Positions 26,314 through 35,062 of a DNA stretch of 64,000 nucleotides are shown in pieces. This stretch comes from CAYYHA01 sp964471535. Lineage in GTDB: Bacteria; Myxococcota; Myxococcia; SLRQ01. Each line of letters starts with the position of its first letter. Position 1 is the stretch's first letter. Both the position numbers and the translations under genes were made by a program. Under the pieces are notes generated by a model that was not told the DNA's origin, did no database searches, and saw nothing but the letters and a program-made list of their open reading frames with translations. The DNA lies in contig CAYYHA010000002.1 of assembly GCA_964471535.1 (NCBI GenBank), positions 1-64,000 of the forward strand, given 5' to 3'.

Positions 26314-27405
26314 ATGTCTACGGTCTTCACGCAGAGCACCGACGAAGAGCCTTCGGTCCGGCGCCCCAGCTTCCTCGCCGATCTCCCCGACAGTGCCCCC
26401 CGGCCCCTCGACTTCGGTCGGATTGGAGCTGCGCGGAGGATCGAAGCGTCGATGGAAGACGGATCGGGACGGGAGACAGATCCGGACCTCGTGGGGCGGA
26501 AGGACGATCCGCGGGGCGCAGCAGGTCGCGACGGACGCCCCAACGTGCAGGCTGGGGATGCAGCTAACCTTTCAGGGAGCCGGGATTTCGGCCCGGAGAC
26601 GTGCGCTGCGGAATCCGAGGCCTCGAGCGTGCCGCGGGCGGATCGGACAGAGGGACGGGAAGGCGCGGCACGGGAGGAGACGGATCCGCTGGCACAGCAG
26701 CAGGCCGCGGGCGATCTCGGTTCCGGGGTGCACACGCAGGAGGACGAGGCGGCGCGAGGCGGTACGACGAGCCCGGCGTCCGAAACGGAGGAGGCGGAGG
26801 GCCGGGGTGCGGAGGCGCAGGATGCCGATCTGCAGGAGCATCCGGGGCAGGCGCTGCCCGATGAAGCGCCGGACGGCGAGCCGGCGCCCCAGCGGCCCAT
26901 CACCGCTGCCGAGCTCGAGGCCCGGCGTCTCGAGGTCGAGGCAGCTCCGAACGCACACGATGCCTGGAGCGAGCGCCTCGCGGCTGCATTGTCGGAGCTG
27001 CGGGCGACCTCGCGCCTGCTTGCGGAGCAGGCACGCAGCGACGCCATCGAGATCGGGCTGATGGTGGCGCGCCGGATCCTGGAGGGGGAGGTGGCCACCC
27101 GCGTGGACACCCTCTTCTCCCTCGTCAAGAGCGCGATCCGCCGTGCCGGGGAGTCACGCATCATCGAGGTCCGGCTGCATCCAGAGGACCTTCGGCGCCT
27201 CGAGTCGGTGCTCGACGTGGACCAGGATCGCCATCTCGAGATCGCGTCCCTGCGGCTGATAGGCGACGCCACCTTGGCGCGCGGGGACGTCGTCGTGGAG
27301 GCGGAGTTCGGGACCATCGACGCCCGGCTCGAGACGCGTCTGGACCAGATGCGCCAGGCGCTCGAAGAGGTTGCCGGCGAAGCGCCCGAGGGGGAGGCGA
27401 GATGA
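26314..27405 (+). CDS. fliH: Flagellar export ATPase regulator FliH (long, acidic N-terminus)
   Basis: A 363-residue protein. The first ~200 residues are low-complexity and acidic (Glu/Asp/Ala/Gly/Arg repeats). The C-terminal ~160 residues have the FliH/YscL pattern: a helical stalk (WSERLAAALSELRATSRLLAEQA) followed by an ATPase-stator-like domain (IGLMVARRILEGEV, VRLHPEDLRRLESVL, GDVVVEAEFGTIDARLETRLDQM). FliH binds the FliI ATPase and FliN. It is longer than the usual 230-260 residues because of the N-terminal extension. Its end overlaps fliI (ATGA). Confidence 0.88.
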   Translation: MSTVFTQSTDEEPSVRRPSFLADLPDSAPRPLDFGRIGAARRIEASMEDGSGRETDPDLVGRKDDPRGAAGRDGRPNVQAGDAANLSGSRDFGPETCAAESEASSVPRADRTEGREGAAREETDPLAQQQAAGDLGSGVHTQEDEAARGGTTSPASETEEAEGRGAEAQDADLQEHPGQALPDEAPDGEPAPQRPITAAELEARRLEVEAAPNAHDAWSERLAAALSELRATSRLLAEQARSDAIEIGLMVARRILEGEVATRVDTLFSLVKSAIRRAGESRIIEVRLHPEDLRRLESVLDVDQDRHLEIASLRLIGDATLARGDVVVEAEFGTIDARLETRLDQMRQALEEVAGEAPEGEAR

Positions 27406-28739
27406 GTCTCCTTCCGATGGAACGGGTCCGCGATGCGATCCTGCAGGCCGAATCGGTGCGCGTCCGCGGGCGTGTCACTCAGGTGAAGGGCGTCGTGGTC
27501 GAAGCTCTGTTGCCTCGTGTGGCCGTGGGCACCGCCTGCGAAATCCAAGTCTCCAGCGGTCGCAGCATTGCGGCCGAGGTGGTGGGCTTCGACGGTGCCA
27601 AAGCCCTGCTGGTGCCCTTTGGGGAGGTACAGGGCATCGGCGAAGGGTGCGCGGTGGTACCGCGGGCGCAGGTCGCCAGCATTCCGGTGGGGGAGGCGCT
27701 CCTCGGCCGGGTCGTCGATGCAGCGATGCAGCCGCTCGACGGCCAGCCGCCGCCGCGCCTTCCCCATCGGCAGGCTCTCAACACCGAGCCCCCGCCGGCG
27801 ATGGCACGGCGCCGCATCTCCCGGATCTTCGTCACCGGTATTCGCGCCATCGATGGGTTCCTGACCCTCGGCGAGGGGCAGCGCATCGGGGTGATGGCGG
27901 CGCCGGGGGTGGGCAAGAGCTCGCTCCTGGGCATGCTCGCCCGCAGCTCGGAAGCGGACGTGATCGTCGTCGGGCTCGTCGGAGAGCGCGGTCGCGAGGT
28001 GCGGGAGTTCGTCGAGCGCGACCTGGGCAGCGACGGCCTCGCGCGCTCGGTGGTGGTGGTGGCAACGGGCGAGAAATCGCCGCTGGTCCGGGTGCGCGCC
28101 GCGATGGCGGCGACGAGCGTGGCCGAGTACTTCCGGGGGCAGGGCCGGCGGGTGTTGCTCCTGGTGGATTCGCTCTCGCGGGTGGCGATGGCGCAGCGTG
28201 AGATCGGGCTCGCCGCTGGCGAGCCGCCCGCCACACGCGGCTATCCGCCTTCGGTCTTCGCCCTCATCCCCCGCCTCCTCGAGCGGGCGGGCAACGACCG
28301 GGGCCCGGGGAGCATCACCGCGCTCTACACCGTCCTCGTCGATGGAGAGGATCACGGCGACCCCGTGGTGGAGTCGGTGCGTGCCACCCTCGACGGTCAC
28401 ATCCATCTCTCCCGGCGCCTCGCCGCCCGGGCCCATTGGCCGGCCATCGATGTATCCACCAGTGTCAGCCGCTGCATGAGCGACGTCGTCGATGCAAGCC
28501 ACCGCCGGCTCGCCGAGCGGGCACGCGAGCTGCTCGCCGCCTACGAGGAAAGCGCCGATCTCATCGAGGTCGGAGCCTACGCACCGGGATCCAATCCCCG
28601 GGTGGATGCGGCGCTGGCCTGCCTCGACCCTCTCCTCGCCTTCCTTCGGCAGCGCGTCGAGGAGCGAACGCCGCTCCCAGAGACCCTCGCGCTCCTCGAG
28701 CGCATCGTTGCCGCCGGAACTTCGGGAGGTGCTCCGTGA
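27402..28739 (+). CDS. fliI: Flagellum-specific ATP synthase FliI
   Basis: A 445-residue F1-beta-like export ATPase. It has an N-terminal beta barrel (RGRVTQVKGVVVEALLP), Walker A APGVGKSS near residue 170, a downstream LVGERGREVREFVE block, Walker B VLLLVDSLSRVAMAQREI, and the PPSVFALIPRLLERAG substrate-binding loop characteristic of type III ATPases. It energises substrate unloading and export with FliH and the FlhA gate. The stop overlaps the GTG of the next gene. Confidence 0.96.
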   Translation: MSLLPMERVRDAILQAESVRVRGRVTQVKGVVVEALLPRVAVGTACEIQVSSGRSIAAEVVGFDGAKALLVPFGEVQGIGEGCAVVPRAQVASIPVGEALLGRVVDAAMQPLDGQPPPRLPHRQALNTEPPPAMARRRISRIFVTGIRAIDGFLTLGEGQRIGVMAAPGVGKSSLLGMLARSSEADVIVVGLVGERGREVREFVERDLGSDGLARSVVVVATGEKSPLVRVRAAMAATSVAEYFRGQGRRVLLLVDSLSRVAMAQREIGLAAGEPPATRGYPPSVFALIPRLLERAGNDRGPGSITALYTVLVDGEDHGDPVVESVRATLDGHIHLSRRLAARAHWPAIDVSTSVSRCMSDVVDASHRRLAERARELLAAYEESADLIEVGAYAPGSNPRVDAALACLDPLLAFLRQRVEERTPLPETLALLERIVAAGTSGGAP

Positions 28740-29588
28740 ACCGGTCCACACAGCTTCTCGTCGTCGCCCTCTCGCTGCTGCTTGCAGCCGACGCGATGGC
28801 CGCTGGCGGCGCCGCCACCCGCGCCCGGTCCGCACACGGCGACGGGCCCAAGCCNNNNNNNNNNCCCTTCGACCCCCGTCTCGCCCGCGCCCCCGGAGGC
28901 GCCTGCGTTGCCCGAGGAGCAGGAGGCTCCTGCATCCGGCGGGGAGGAGGCACCATCCGGTGCTGCCGATGCGCCCGCGGCGACGGAGGCGCAGCCGGAC
29001 GCGGATGCCGCGCTGCCCGAGACGTCGGAGACCTCCGACAGCGAGGGTCCGAAGGGGCTCGCGCAAGCGGGCCCCGTGGGCTGCGCTGGGCTGCGCCACG
29101 CGCTGATGAAGGAACGGCGCCGGGCGCGGGCGGCGCAGCGGAAGCTGGAGAAAGAGCGCCGGGCGCTGGCAAAGGAGCGGGAGGCCCTCGAGGCGCTCGC
29201 TGCCTCCATCGATGAGAAGCGCGCTGCGCTCGAGGAGGAGACGCGGCGCCTTCAGGCGCTCCTCGAGGCACTCGAGGAGAAAGAGAAGGCCGCGCCGCCC
29301 CAAGCCGCAGCAGCCTCGCCGCCACAGCCCTCCAAGGTACAGGCGGCGCCGCCCGCACAGCATCCGCCACCGCCACCCACGCCGGAGCAAATCGCCCATC
29401 TCGTGAAGGTCGTCTCGGGGATGAAAGCGAAGGCCGCTGCCGCGATGCTGCAGGAGCTGGATCTGCGCCTGGCCGCCGAGGTGGTGCGGGGCATGAAAAC
29501 GCGGGACGCGGGAAAGGTCATGGGCCTCCTGCCGCCAGATTTTGCGGCCGCGGTGGCGCGTCGCCTCGCGCGGGGGAGGCAGGGATGA
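28736..29588 (+). CDS. MotE/YlxF-like coiled-coil protein (interrupted by 10-N gap)
   Basis: The gene starts with a GTG overlapping the fliI stop and encodes a signal/anchor sequence (NRSTQLLVVALSLLLAADAMAA). It then reaches a 10-N gap, after which the frame shifts by one; the true gap size must differ. Beyond it are a Pro/Ala/Glu-rich linker, a long charged coiled coil (about 60 residues of Glu/Arg/Lys/Ala heptads) and a MgtE-N-like helical pair (VSGMKAKAAAAMLQELDLRLAAEVVRGMKTRDAGKVMGLL) typical of MotE/YlxF. In the Bacillus fla/che operon, YlxF sits in this same place before fliK. MotE-type proteins aid stator function in alphaproteobacteria. No separate FliJ is present; the coiled coil could cover part of that role, which is speculation. 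Confidence 0.7.
28855..28864. other. Assembly gap, 10 N
   Basis: Ten undetermined bases in the MotE/YlxF-like gene. The coding frame before the gap and the one after it do not match, so bases are missing or mis-counted here. The flanks are Pro/Ala-rich and GC-rich, where assemblies often fail. Confidence 0.99.
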
Positions 29589-30874
29589 AGCGCCTCTCGC
29601 TCGTTCACGGAGGCACCCCGGGCGAGGGCGGTCCGAGGCTGCGTGGGAAGACGGCATCGGAGCCGAGCCCAGGCGGCGGCGCCCGCCACGCTGCGTCCTC
29701 CTTCTTGCAGATGCTGCGTGCGCTCGCCTTGAAGGCCGGTGCTGCATCCGAACGCGATAGGGAGGCCGATTTCAGTGTGCCAAATGGGGGCAGGCCTTGG
29801 GTCGATCCGTCTCCGAGCGTCGCGGTCGGGGATCTCGGCCGGGTGGCGATGGCCGTCTCCGAGGGGACGCAGCGAGTGATGGAGGAGGAGGACCCTACGG
29901 CTCGCCCGAGCCATCCTCGCCCGCCATCCAAGGTCGAGGCAGCCCGCGGTGTGCTTTTCCACTCGCCGGCCCAAACGGCAGCGCCCAGCGCCGCAGGTGC
30001 GGGCCGGCGTGAGGTGGATGCACGGCGCGCCGCATCGCAGAGGGCGCTGCGGGGATCGGAGCGGGGGCGCGAGGTCCAAGCGGCCGCGGCGGCAGCTTCC
30101 AAGCGAAGACCGTCGTCGGGCACGGGCGCGTCAGGCCGGGGCGCGGATACTTCGGGGCCGCGGCAGCTGCTTCGCCTCTTCCGCCTGCGCCTGGCGCAGA
30201 CCTTCACCAAGCTCGTGCCCGCACGGCGCGTCCGTCCCGAGGCCGGCGCCTCGAGCCGCGCTGGCACGGTGCGCGCCGGGGCGGGGGCGGCGGGCGAACG
30301 AGGCCTGGGCCCGGCGGATCACCCGCACCGACCGCAGCGTGCGGCACCCGAAGGCCCTGCCGTGCGCAGCCGGGAAGAGGCGGCGCGGCCTGTACCCGAT
30401 CCTGCCAGTGCCGCGGCGGTGGATCGCCTGCCTCTGGCCCCGCCGCCCGCAGGTGCCCCCGTGTCGGCACCGCTCTCGGCGCCGCGCCTGGACGCCGCAC
30501 CGGTGCTCCGCCTCCTCGGCGAATGGGTCTCCGAGGGGCGCGCTCAGGTGCAGGTGGACGAGGGGGACGCGCGGGTACGAATCGAGGGAGGGGCGGGTCC
30601 CATCGACTTCCGCATCCGCGTGTCGGGAACGGTCGCCGATGTGTTGGTGAGCGGGAGCGGCGCCCAGGGCTTCGCACAGCGCGTCCCGGAGCTGCAGCTC
30701 GCGCTCGCTGCCTACGGCCTTTCGCTGGGCTGTTTCTCCCAAGGGGGCGCAGAGGATGGGCGCGGCGGCAGCTTCGACCGCCCGCCGGGGGCCGAGCTGC
30801 GCCCGCGCCAAGAGAAGCGCAAAGGGAAGAGCCACGAGCGGCGGCACGAAGGTCTGATGCACGTGAAAGCATAG
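29585..30874 (+). CDS. fliK: Flagellar hook-length control protein FliK (divergent)
   Basis: A 429-residue protein, mostly low-complexity Ala/Arg/Pro/Gly (residues about 20-305) as expected for the FliK molecular ruler. It has a conserved-looking C-terminal segment (VQVDEGDARVRIEGG, FRIRVSGTVADVLVSG, FAQRVPELQLALAAYGLSLG) that resembles the FliK substrate-switch domain. The assignment depends on that pattern and on gene order (after fliI and the MotE-like gene, before flgD). It starts inside the previous stop (ATGA). Base composition is not unlike its neighbours. Confidence 0.75.
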   Translation: MKRLSLVHGGTPGEGGPRLRGKTASEPSPGGGARHAASSFLQMLRALALKAGAASERDREADFSVPNGGRPWVDPSPSVAVGDLGRVAMAVSEGTQRVMEEEDPTARPSHPRPPSKVEAARGVLFHSPAQTAAPSAAGAGRREVDARRAASQRALRGSERGREVQAAAAAASKRRPSSGTGASGRGADTSGPRQLLRLFRLRLAQTFTKLVPARRVRPEAGASSRAGTVRAGAGAAGERGLGPADHPHRPQRAAPEGPAVRSREEAARPVPDPASAAAVDRLPLAPPPAGAPVSAPLSAPRLDAAPVLRLLGEWVSEGRAQVQVDEGDARVRIEGGAGPIDFRIRVSGTVADVLVSGSGAQGFAQRVPELQLALAAYGLSLGCFSQGGAEDGRGGSFDRPPGAELRPRQEKRKGKSHERRHEGLMHVKA

Positions 30875-30884
30875 GGAGCCAACG

Positions 30885-31550
30885 ATGCGTGAAACGACGG
30901 TGAGTGGAATCGGTCCAGCTCCAGCGAGCCAGGGGGAGGCCCCGCGAGGATCCTCGAAGCTCGGAAAGGACGAGTTCGTCAAGCTGCTGCTCGCGCAGCT
31001 CTCCAACCAGGACCCGACGGCGCCTCAGGACTCGAGTGCCTTCATCGCGCAGCTGGCGAGCTTCGCGCAGGTGGAGTTGCTGCAGTCGGCCAACTCGGGT
31101 CTCGAGGCGCTGGTGGTCGCCCAGGCCGCCAGCAACCAGACGCAGGCGTTGACCCTGGTGGGGCGGGAGGTCGTCTACCGCAGCGACACCGTCGAGCTGA
31201 AGGACGGAGCCGGTACGGAGATAGGCGCCAAGCTCTCCTCGAAGGCGGACGAGGTGACCGTGACCGTAGTCGACGCGAACGGAACGAAGGTTCGCACCCT
31301 CCGGCTCGGTGCTCATGAGGCAGGTGAGGTCAGCCTCGTCTGGGATGGTCGAGACGACGGGGGCAACGCCCTTCCTCCAGGAACGTACACCGTAACGGTC
31401 ACAGCGACGACGAAGGATGGAGAGAGCGTCGACGTCGAGACCGTCCGCCGCGCCCGCGTCGATGGAGTGAGCTTCGAGAACGGCTACCCGGAGCTCATCG
31501 TCGGCGAGCAGCGTTTCAAGCTTTCCGAGGTCCTCGAGGTCCTCGCGTGA
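30885..31550 (+). CDS. flgD: Flagellar hook cap protein FlgD
   Basis: A 221-residue hook scaffold. The N-terminal motif LGKDEFVKLLLAQLSNQDPTAPQD-x-x-x-FIAQLASF is diagnostic. The C-terminal half contains the FlgD tudor/Ig-like pair (VSLVWDGRDDGGNALPPGTYTVTVTA). FlgD caps the growing hook and is removed once FlgE is assembled. Confidence 0.95.
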   Translation: MRETTVSGIGPAPASQGEAPRGSSKLGKDEFVKLLLAQLSNQDPTAPQDSSAFIAQLASFAQVELLQSANSGLEALVVAQAASNQTQALTLVGREVVYRSDTVELKDGAGTEIGAKLSSKADEVTVTVVDANGTKVRTLRLGAHEAGEVSLVWDGRDDGGNALPPGTYTVTVTATTKDGESVDVETVRRARVDGVSFENGYPELIVGEQRFKLSEVLEVLA

Positions 31551-31581
31551 TCACCCCAACGACAAAGGAAGGAAGAACGTC

Positions 31582-32877
31582 ATGAGCCTACTCACCTCGC
31601 TTTGGTCCGGCCGCAGTGGCCTGCAGGCTTCCAGCACCGATCTCTCGGTGATTGGAGACAACATTTCCAACGCCAATACGATTGGCTTCAAGGGCAGCCG
31701 TGCCGCCTTCGAAGACGCTCTGGCCCAGAACCTGATGGGCGTCAACGCTGCGGCCATGTCGCAGCGGGGTCTCGGGACGAAGCTGCAGGCGATTCAGCGC
31801 ATCATGGTGCAGGGTGCGCTGGTCAACACCGGCTTGGCGACGGATCTGGCCATCCAGGGGCCCGGCTTCTTCGTGGTGAAGGGCAACTACGGAGGCCAAG
31901 AAGGCCAGTTCTATACTCGAGCCGGCCAGTTCACCGTGGACGAGAACGGCATGCTGGTGAACCTGGATGGCCTGCGGGTGCAGGGATACCTCGCGGACGC
32001 GGTTGGAAACATCACGCGGCAGGTGGGAGACCTGCAGGTGGGCAACGCGATCAGCGCGCCACGGGCGACCACCACCATCTCGATCGACGCCAACCTCGAC
32101 GCCGATGCGACCATCCCTCCGGCGTGGGATCCCACCGACCCGACGGGTACTTCGAACTTCTCCACCAGCGTGACCGTATACGACTCACTCGGAAACGCGC
32201 ATCAGGTCGAGGTGTACTTCCGCAAGAACGGCGCCGGAGACTGGGAGTGGCATGCGATGACCGACGGCGCCAATGTGCAGGGCGGTACCGCCGGCACGCT
32301 CTCCGAGATCGCAAGCGGCACGCTCACCTTCGGAACGAACGGCGAGCTGACGGCGCAGACGCAGACGAGCAACTTCAACCCCGTGGGCGCCACCCAGCCG
32401 CAGCCGCTGACCTTCGACTTTGGCACCGACACAGGGTCCGGTGGCACCGGCCTCGATGGCATCACGCAGTTCGCGGGCGCCAGCGCGGCGAGCTTCATCA
32501 ACCAGGACGGCTACCCCGCTGGCGATCTCTCCTTCGTCACCGTCGAGAGCGACGGGACGGTCGTCGGGACCTTCTCCAACGGGGAAGTGCGCGCTCTGGG
32601 CCAGGTGGTCCTTGCGGATTTCCAGGCACCCGATCAGCTCACCCGCCTCGGCGGAAATCTCTTTGGCGAGACCAAGCAGTCAGGCGAGCCGACCATCGAT
32701 AGCGCGGGTACGGGCGGCCGCGGCGCGCTGGTCAGCGGTGCGCTCGAGCAGAGCAACGTGGACCTGGCCGAGGAGTTCATTCGGATGATCACCGCGCAGC
32801 GGGGCTTCCAGGCCAACTCGAAGGTGATCAGCACCAGCGATCAGCTGCTGGCCGAGCTGATGACGCTGAAGCGGTAG
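31582..32877 (+). CDS. flgE: Flagellar hook protein FlgE
   Basis: A 431-residue hook protein, typical for Gram-negative FlgE. N-terminal SLWSGRSGLQASSTDLSVIGDNISNANTIGFKG contains the rod/hook 'NxANxxTxGFK' motif. The middle carries the D1/D2 domains (GPGFFVVKGNYGG; FLGE-like TDxTGTSNFSTSVTVYDSLG). The C-terminus has LEQSNVDLAEEFIRMITAQRGFQANSKVISTSDQLL. AAGGAAGG at 31565-31572 precedes the ATG. Confidence 0.96.
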   Translation: MSLLTSLWSGRSGLQASSTDLSVIGDNISNANTIGFKGSRAAFEDALAQNLMGVNAAAMSQRGLGTKLQAIQRIMVQGALVNTGLATDLAIQGPGFFVVKGNYGGQEGQFYTRAGQFTVDENGMLVNLDGLRVQGYLADAVGNITRQVGDLQVGNAISAPRATTTISIDANLDADATIPPAWDPTDPTGTSNFSTSVTVYDSLGNAHQVEVYFRKNGAGDWEWHAMTDGANVQGGTAGTLSEIASGTLTFGTNGELTAQTQTSNFNPVGATQPQPLTFDFGTDTGSGGTGLDGITQFAGASAASFINQDGYPAGDLSFVTVESDGTVVGTFSNGEVRALGQVVLADFQAPDQLTRLGGNLFGETKQSGEPTIDSAGTGGRGALVSGALEQSNVDLAEEFIRMITAQRGFQANSKVISTSDQLLAELMTLKR

Positions 32878-32914
32878 CACGATGCTTCGGCGCCTCCTTG
32901 GAGCCCTGGGTTTC

Positions 32915-32940
32915 GGCGTGGACCCGCGCTGGTCCACGCC
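32915..32940 (+). terminator. Strong hairpin after flgE
   Basis: A perfect 10-bp inverted repeat (GGCGTGGACC / GGTCCACGCC) with a six-base loop begins 38 bases after the flgE stop. There is no U tract, so it may act as a processing or attenuation element between flgE and flbD rather than a terminator. Confidence 0.4.
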
Positions 32941-33040
32941 GAGCCCTCGGCGCGAGCTGCGGCCGCGCCGATCCCTGCCACACCTTAAGTGGGGAGACGA
33001 GTGTGTCGAAGAGGAAGACGTACCTCCCCGGGAGGGTCAT

Positions 33041-33265
33041 GTGATTCCCCTGACGCGTATCAACGGAAACCCGGTCGTGATCAACACCGACCTCGTCACC
33101 AGCATCGAGGAGCAGCCGGATACGGTCCTGGTGCTGATCAACGGCGACCGGATCATGGTGAAGGAGAGTCCCGAAGAGATCATCGACCGACTCGTCGAGT
33201 TCCGCCGGAAGATCCATTGCCCAGACTACCATCCGCCCGTTCACGAGCAGGTGAAGGAGAGCTGA
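33041..33265 (+). CDS. flbD: FlbD/SwrD-family flagellar protein
   Basis: A 74-residue protein (VIPLTRINGNPVVINTDLVTSIEEQPDTVLVLINGDRIMVKE) of the FlbD family, about the usual length. The GTG at 33041 is preferred because GGAGG lies five bases upstream; an in-frame ATG at 32882 would add 53 residues and run across the hairpin at 32915-32940. The Bacillus homologue SwrD supports motor torque, and here the gene directly precedes motA. Confidence 0.85.
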   Translation: MIPLTRINGNPVVINTDLVTSIEEQPDTVLVLINGDRIMVKESPEEIIDRLVEFRRKIHCPDYHPPVHEQVKES

Positions 33266-33269
33266 CGCC

Positions 33270-34037
33270 ATGGACATCAACACCTTCCTGGGAATCGGAT
33301 TCGCAATCTTCTGTATCCTCCTGGGCAACCATCTCGAGGGCGGGCACGCGGGTTCCTTGGTGCAGCTCACGGCGTTCATGATCGTGATCGGTGGCACCAT
33401 AGGCGCGGTGATCGTCTCTCTGCCGTCGGCGGACCTCCATGCGCTGAAGCTCGGAGCCAAGAACGCGTTTCGGAACAAGAAGCACGACCCGGAAGAGGTG
33501 ATCCAGAAGCTGGTGGAGTTCGCGGGGATTGCGCGGCGGGATGGGGTGCTGGCGCTGGAGCAGCGTCTCGGCGAGATCGAAGATCCCTTCATGAAGCAGG
33601 GCCTTTCCTACCTGGTCGATGGCGTCGACCTTTCGGTCGCTCGGGACGCGATGGAGACCGAGATCCACACGGAGTTCGAGGAGACCACGGCGGGAGGGAA
33701 GATCTTCGAGGCGGCCGGCGCCTTCGCACCGACGATCGGCGTCTTGGGCGCGGTGCTCGGCCTCATCCACGTGATGAGCAACCTCTCCAACCCCGATGCC
33801 ATCGGTCCAGGCATTGCGGTTGCGTTCGTGGCGACGGTCTATGGGGTCGGTTTCGCGAACCTCGTCTTCCTGCCGATGGGCGCAAAGATCAAGCGCAAGG
33901 CGGCGAAAGAGCGCGACCGGAAGACGCTGATCGCCGAGGGCCTGCTCTCCATCCAGGAGGGACTGAACCCACGGGTGCTAGAGAACAAGCTCCGCGCCTA
34001 TGCCGGCTTGCCGCCATCGGAAGGCAAGGAGGCTTGA
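33270..34037 (+). CDS. motA: Flagellar stator protein MotA
   Basis: A 255-residue stator subunit with four transmembrane segments (about residues 5-20, 32-50, 150-170, 182-200), the cytoplasmic loop with conserved charged residues (ARRDGVLALEQRL), and the proton-channel segment with APTIGVLGAVLGLIHVM. It forms the ion channel with MotB; four to five bases separate it from flbD. Confidence 0.94.
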   Translation: MDINTFLGIGFAIFCILLGNHLEGGHAGSLVQLTAFMIVIGGTIGAVIVSLPSADLHALKLGAKNAFRNKKHDPEEVIQKLVEFAGIARRDGVLALEQRLGEIEDPFMKQGLSYLVDGVDLSVARDAMETEIHTEFEETTAGGKIFEAAGAFAPTIGVLGAVLGLIHVMSNLSNPDAIGPGIAVAFVATVYGVGFANLVFLPMGAKIKRKAAKERDRKTLIAEGLLSIQEGLNPRVLENKLRAYAGLPPSEGKEA

Positions 34038-34103
34038 TCGCGGGGCTGAAAGGTCGCCGAACGGATCGGCTCGGATCGGAGCGTAGGAGCGAGGCCAGGC
34101 GAA

Positions 34104-34880
34104 GTGGGTAAGAAACGTGAACATCACGAGGAGCACGAGAACCATGAGCGTTGGGTCGTCTCCTACGCCGACTTCATGACGCTCCTCTTTGCCTTCTTCG
34201 TCGTGATGTATGCGACCGGCCGAGCCGATGTGAAGAAGCAAGTCCGCGTGGAGAACAGCATCCGCTTCGCGATGGCCTTCGAGGGAACGGGTGGCGTCGG
34301 AGAGCTGCCCCTCTTCGAAGGTCCGCCGAGCGAAGGCGGGTGCGCGGTGGACATCGGGCACGGGGGACGTCTTTCGCGCGACGAGCGGAAGAAGATCGAT
34401 GCGTTCCGGAAGAAGTTGGACAAGCGACTCCGGCACTTTCTCGAAGACAGCGAGCGACCCAAAGCGATCACCGTCGAGATGCAAGGCGATCGCCTGGCAA
34501 TCCGCATGAGCGCCCGCCGCTTCTTCGATCCCGGTGCGGCCGCCCTTCGCCCCAGCGCGTTGCCCGTGCTCGATGCGCTCGCCGAGGAACTGGTGCGCCT
34601 CAAGAAGCCCATCTCCGTGGAAGGGCACACCGACACCATGCCCTATGCCGGGCAGCGCTATCGGGACAACTGGGAACTCTCCGCGTCGCGGGCCGCGGCG
34701 GTGGTTTCCTACCTCGTTTCCGCCCATCCCTTCGAACCATCGCTGCTCTCGGCCACCGGTCACGGCGATACCCAGCCGATTCGCACCGACGGCTCGCCGG
34801 AAGCGCGCGAAGCGAACCGCCGCATCGAGCTGGTCATTCGTTTCGATCCCGGCGACGGCGAGGCGCTCTCCGCCCTCTAG
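34104..34880 (+). CDS. motB: Flagellar stator protein MotB
   Basis: A 258-residue stator subunit starting with GTG. The single transmembrane segment (VVSYADFMTLLFAFFVVMYA) carries the conserved ion-binding Asp. The C-terminal OmpA-like peptidoglycan-binding domain has SVEGHTDTMPY and NWELSASRAAAVVSYL. It is 66 bases from motA and ends just before the strong terminator at 34951, so it is the last gene of the first flagellar unit. Confidence 0.94.
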   Translation: MGKKREHHEEHENHERWVVSYADFMTLLFAFFVVMYATGRADVKKQVRVENSIRFAMAFEGTGGVGELPLFEGPPSEGGCAVDIGHGGRLSRDERKKIDAFRKKLDKRLRHFLEDSERPKAITVEMQGDRLAIRMSARRFFDPGAAALRPSALPVLDALAEELVRLKKPISVEGHTDTMPYAGQRYRDNWELSASRAAAVVSYLVSAHPFEPSLLSATGHGDTQPIRTDGSPEAREANRRIELVIRFDPGDGEALSAL

Positions 34881-34950
34881 GCCCCCGCATCGGGGGTCGG
34901 GTCCTTGACGCCCCAGGGGCCCTGCGCGGCCCGGCGTCATCCCGCTGACG

Positions 34951-34986
34951 CGGCACGGAACTCCACTCCGTGCCGCATTTTTATTG
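34951..34986 (+). terminator. Rho-independent terminator after motB
   Basis: A perfect 10-bp stem (GCGGCACGGA / TCCGTGCCGC) with a seven-base loop is followed by ATTTTTATT. A second, shorter hairpin (CCCCCG/CGGGGG, 34882-34896) precedes it. This splits the flagellar region into two transcription units. Confidence 0.9.
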
Positions 34987-35018
34987 GGCTTTTGCCTCCC
35001 GCACGACGCGGGTGCCAT

Positions 35019-35034
35019 GGCACCGCTCTTGCTG
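35019..35034 (+). promoter_or_regulatory. Sigma-54 promoter for the fliL operon
   Basis: TGGCACCGCTCTTGCT: an exact TGGCAC, five bases, and an exact TTGCT. Transcription would start near 35045, 18 bases before the fliL ATG at 35063, directly after the terminator. This is the best sigma-54 promoter in the window. Confidence 0.88.
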
Positions 35035-35062
35035 GAGACAGCAGGCGAGGAGAGGTGACGCC

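Noticed and set aside
25485..29747. A 1420-residue minus-strand open frame opposite the flagellar genes
   Set aside because: Composition is Arg/Ser/Ala-rich with no domain, and it lies antisense to well-recognised flagellar genes.
32882..33265. A longer FlbD starting at ATG 32882
   Set aside because: The added residues run over a perfect hairpin, are Arg/Pro-rich and lack family similarity; the GTG has a ribosome site.
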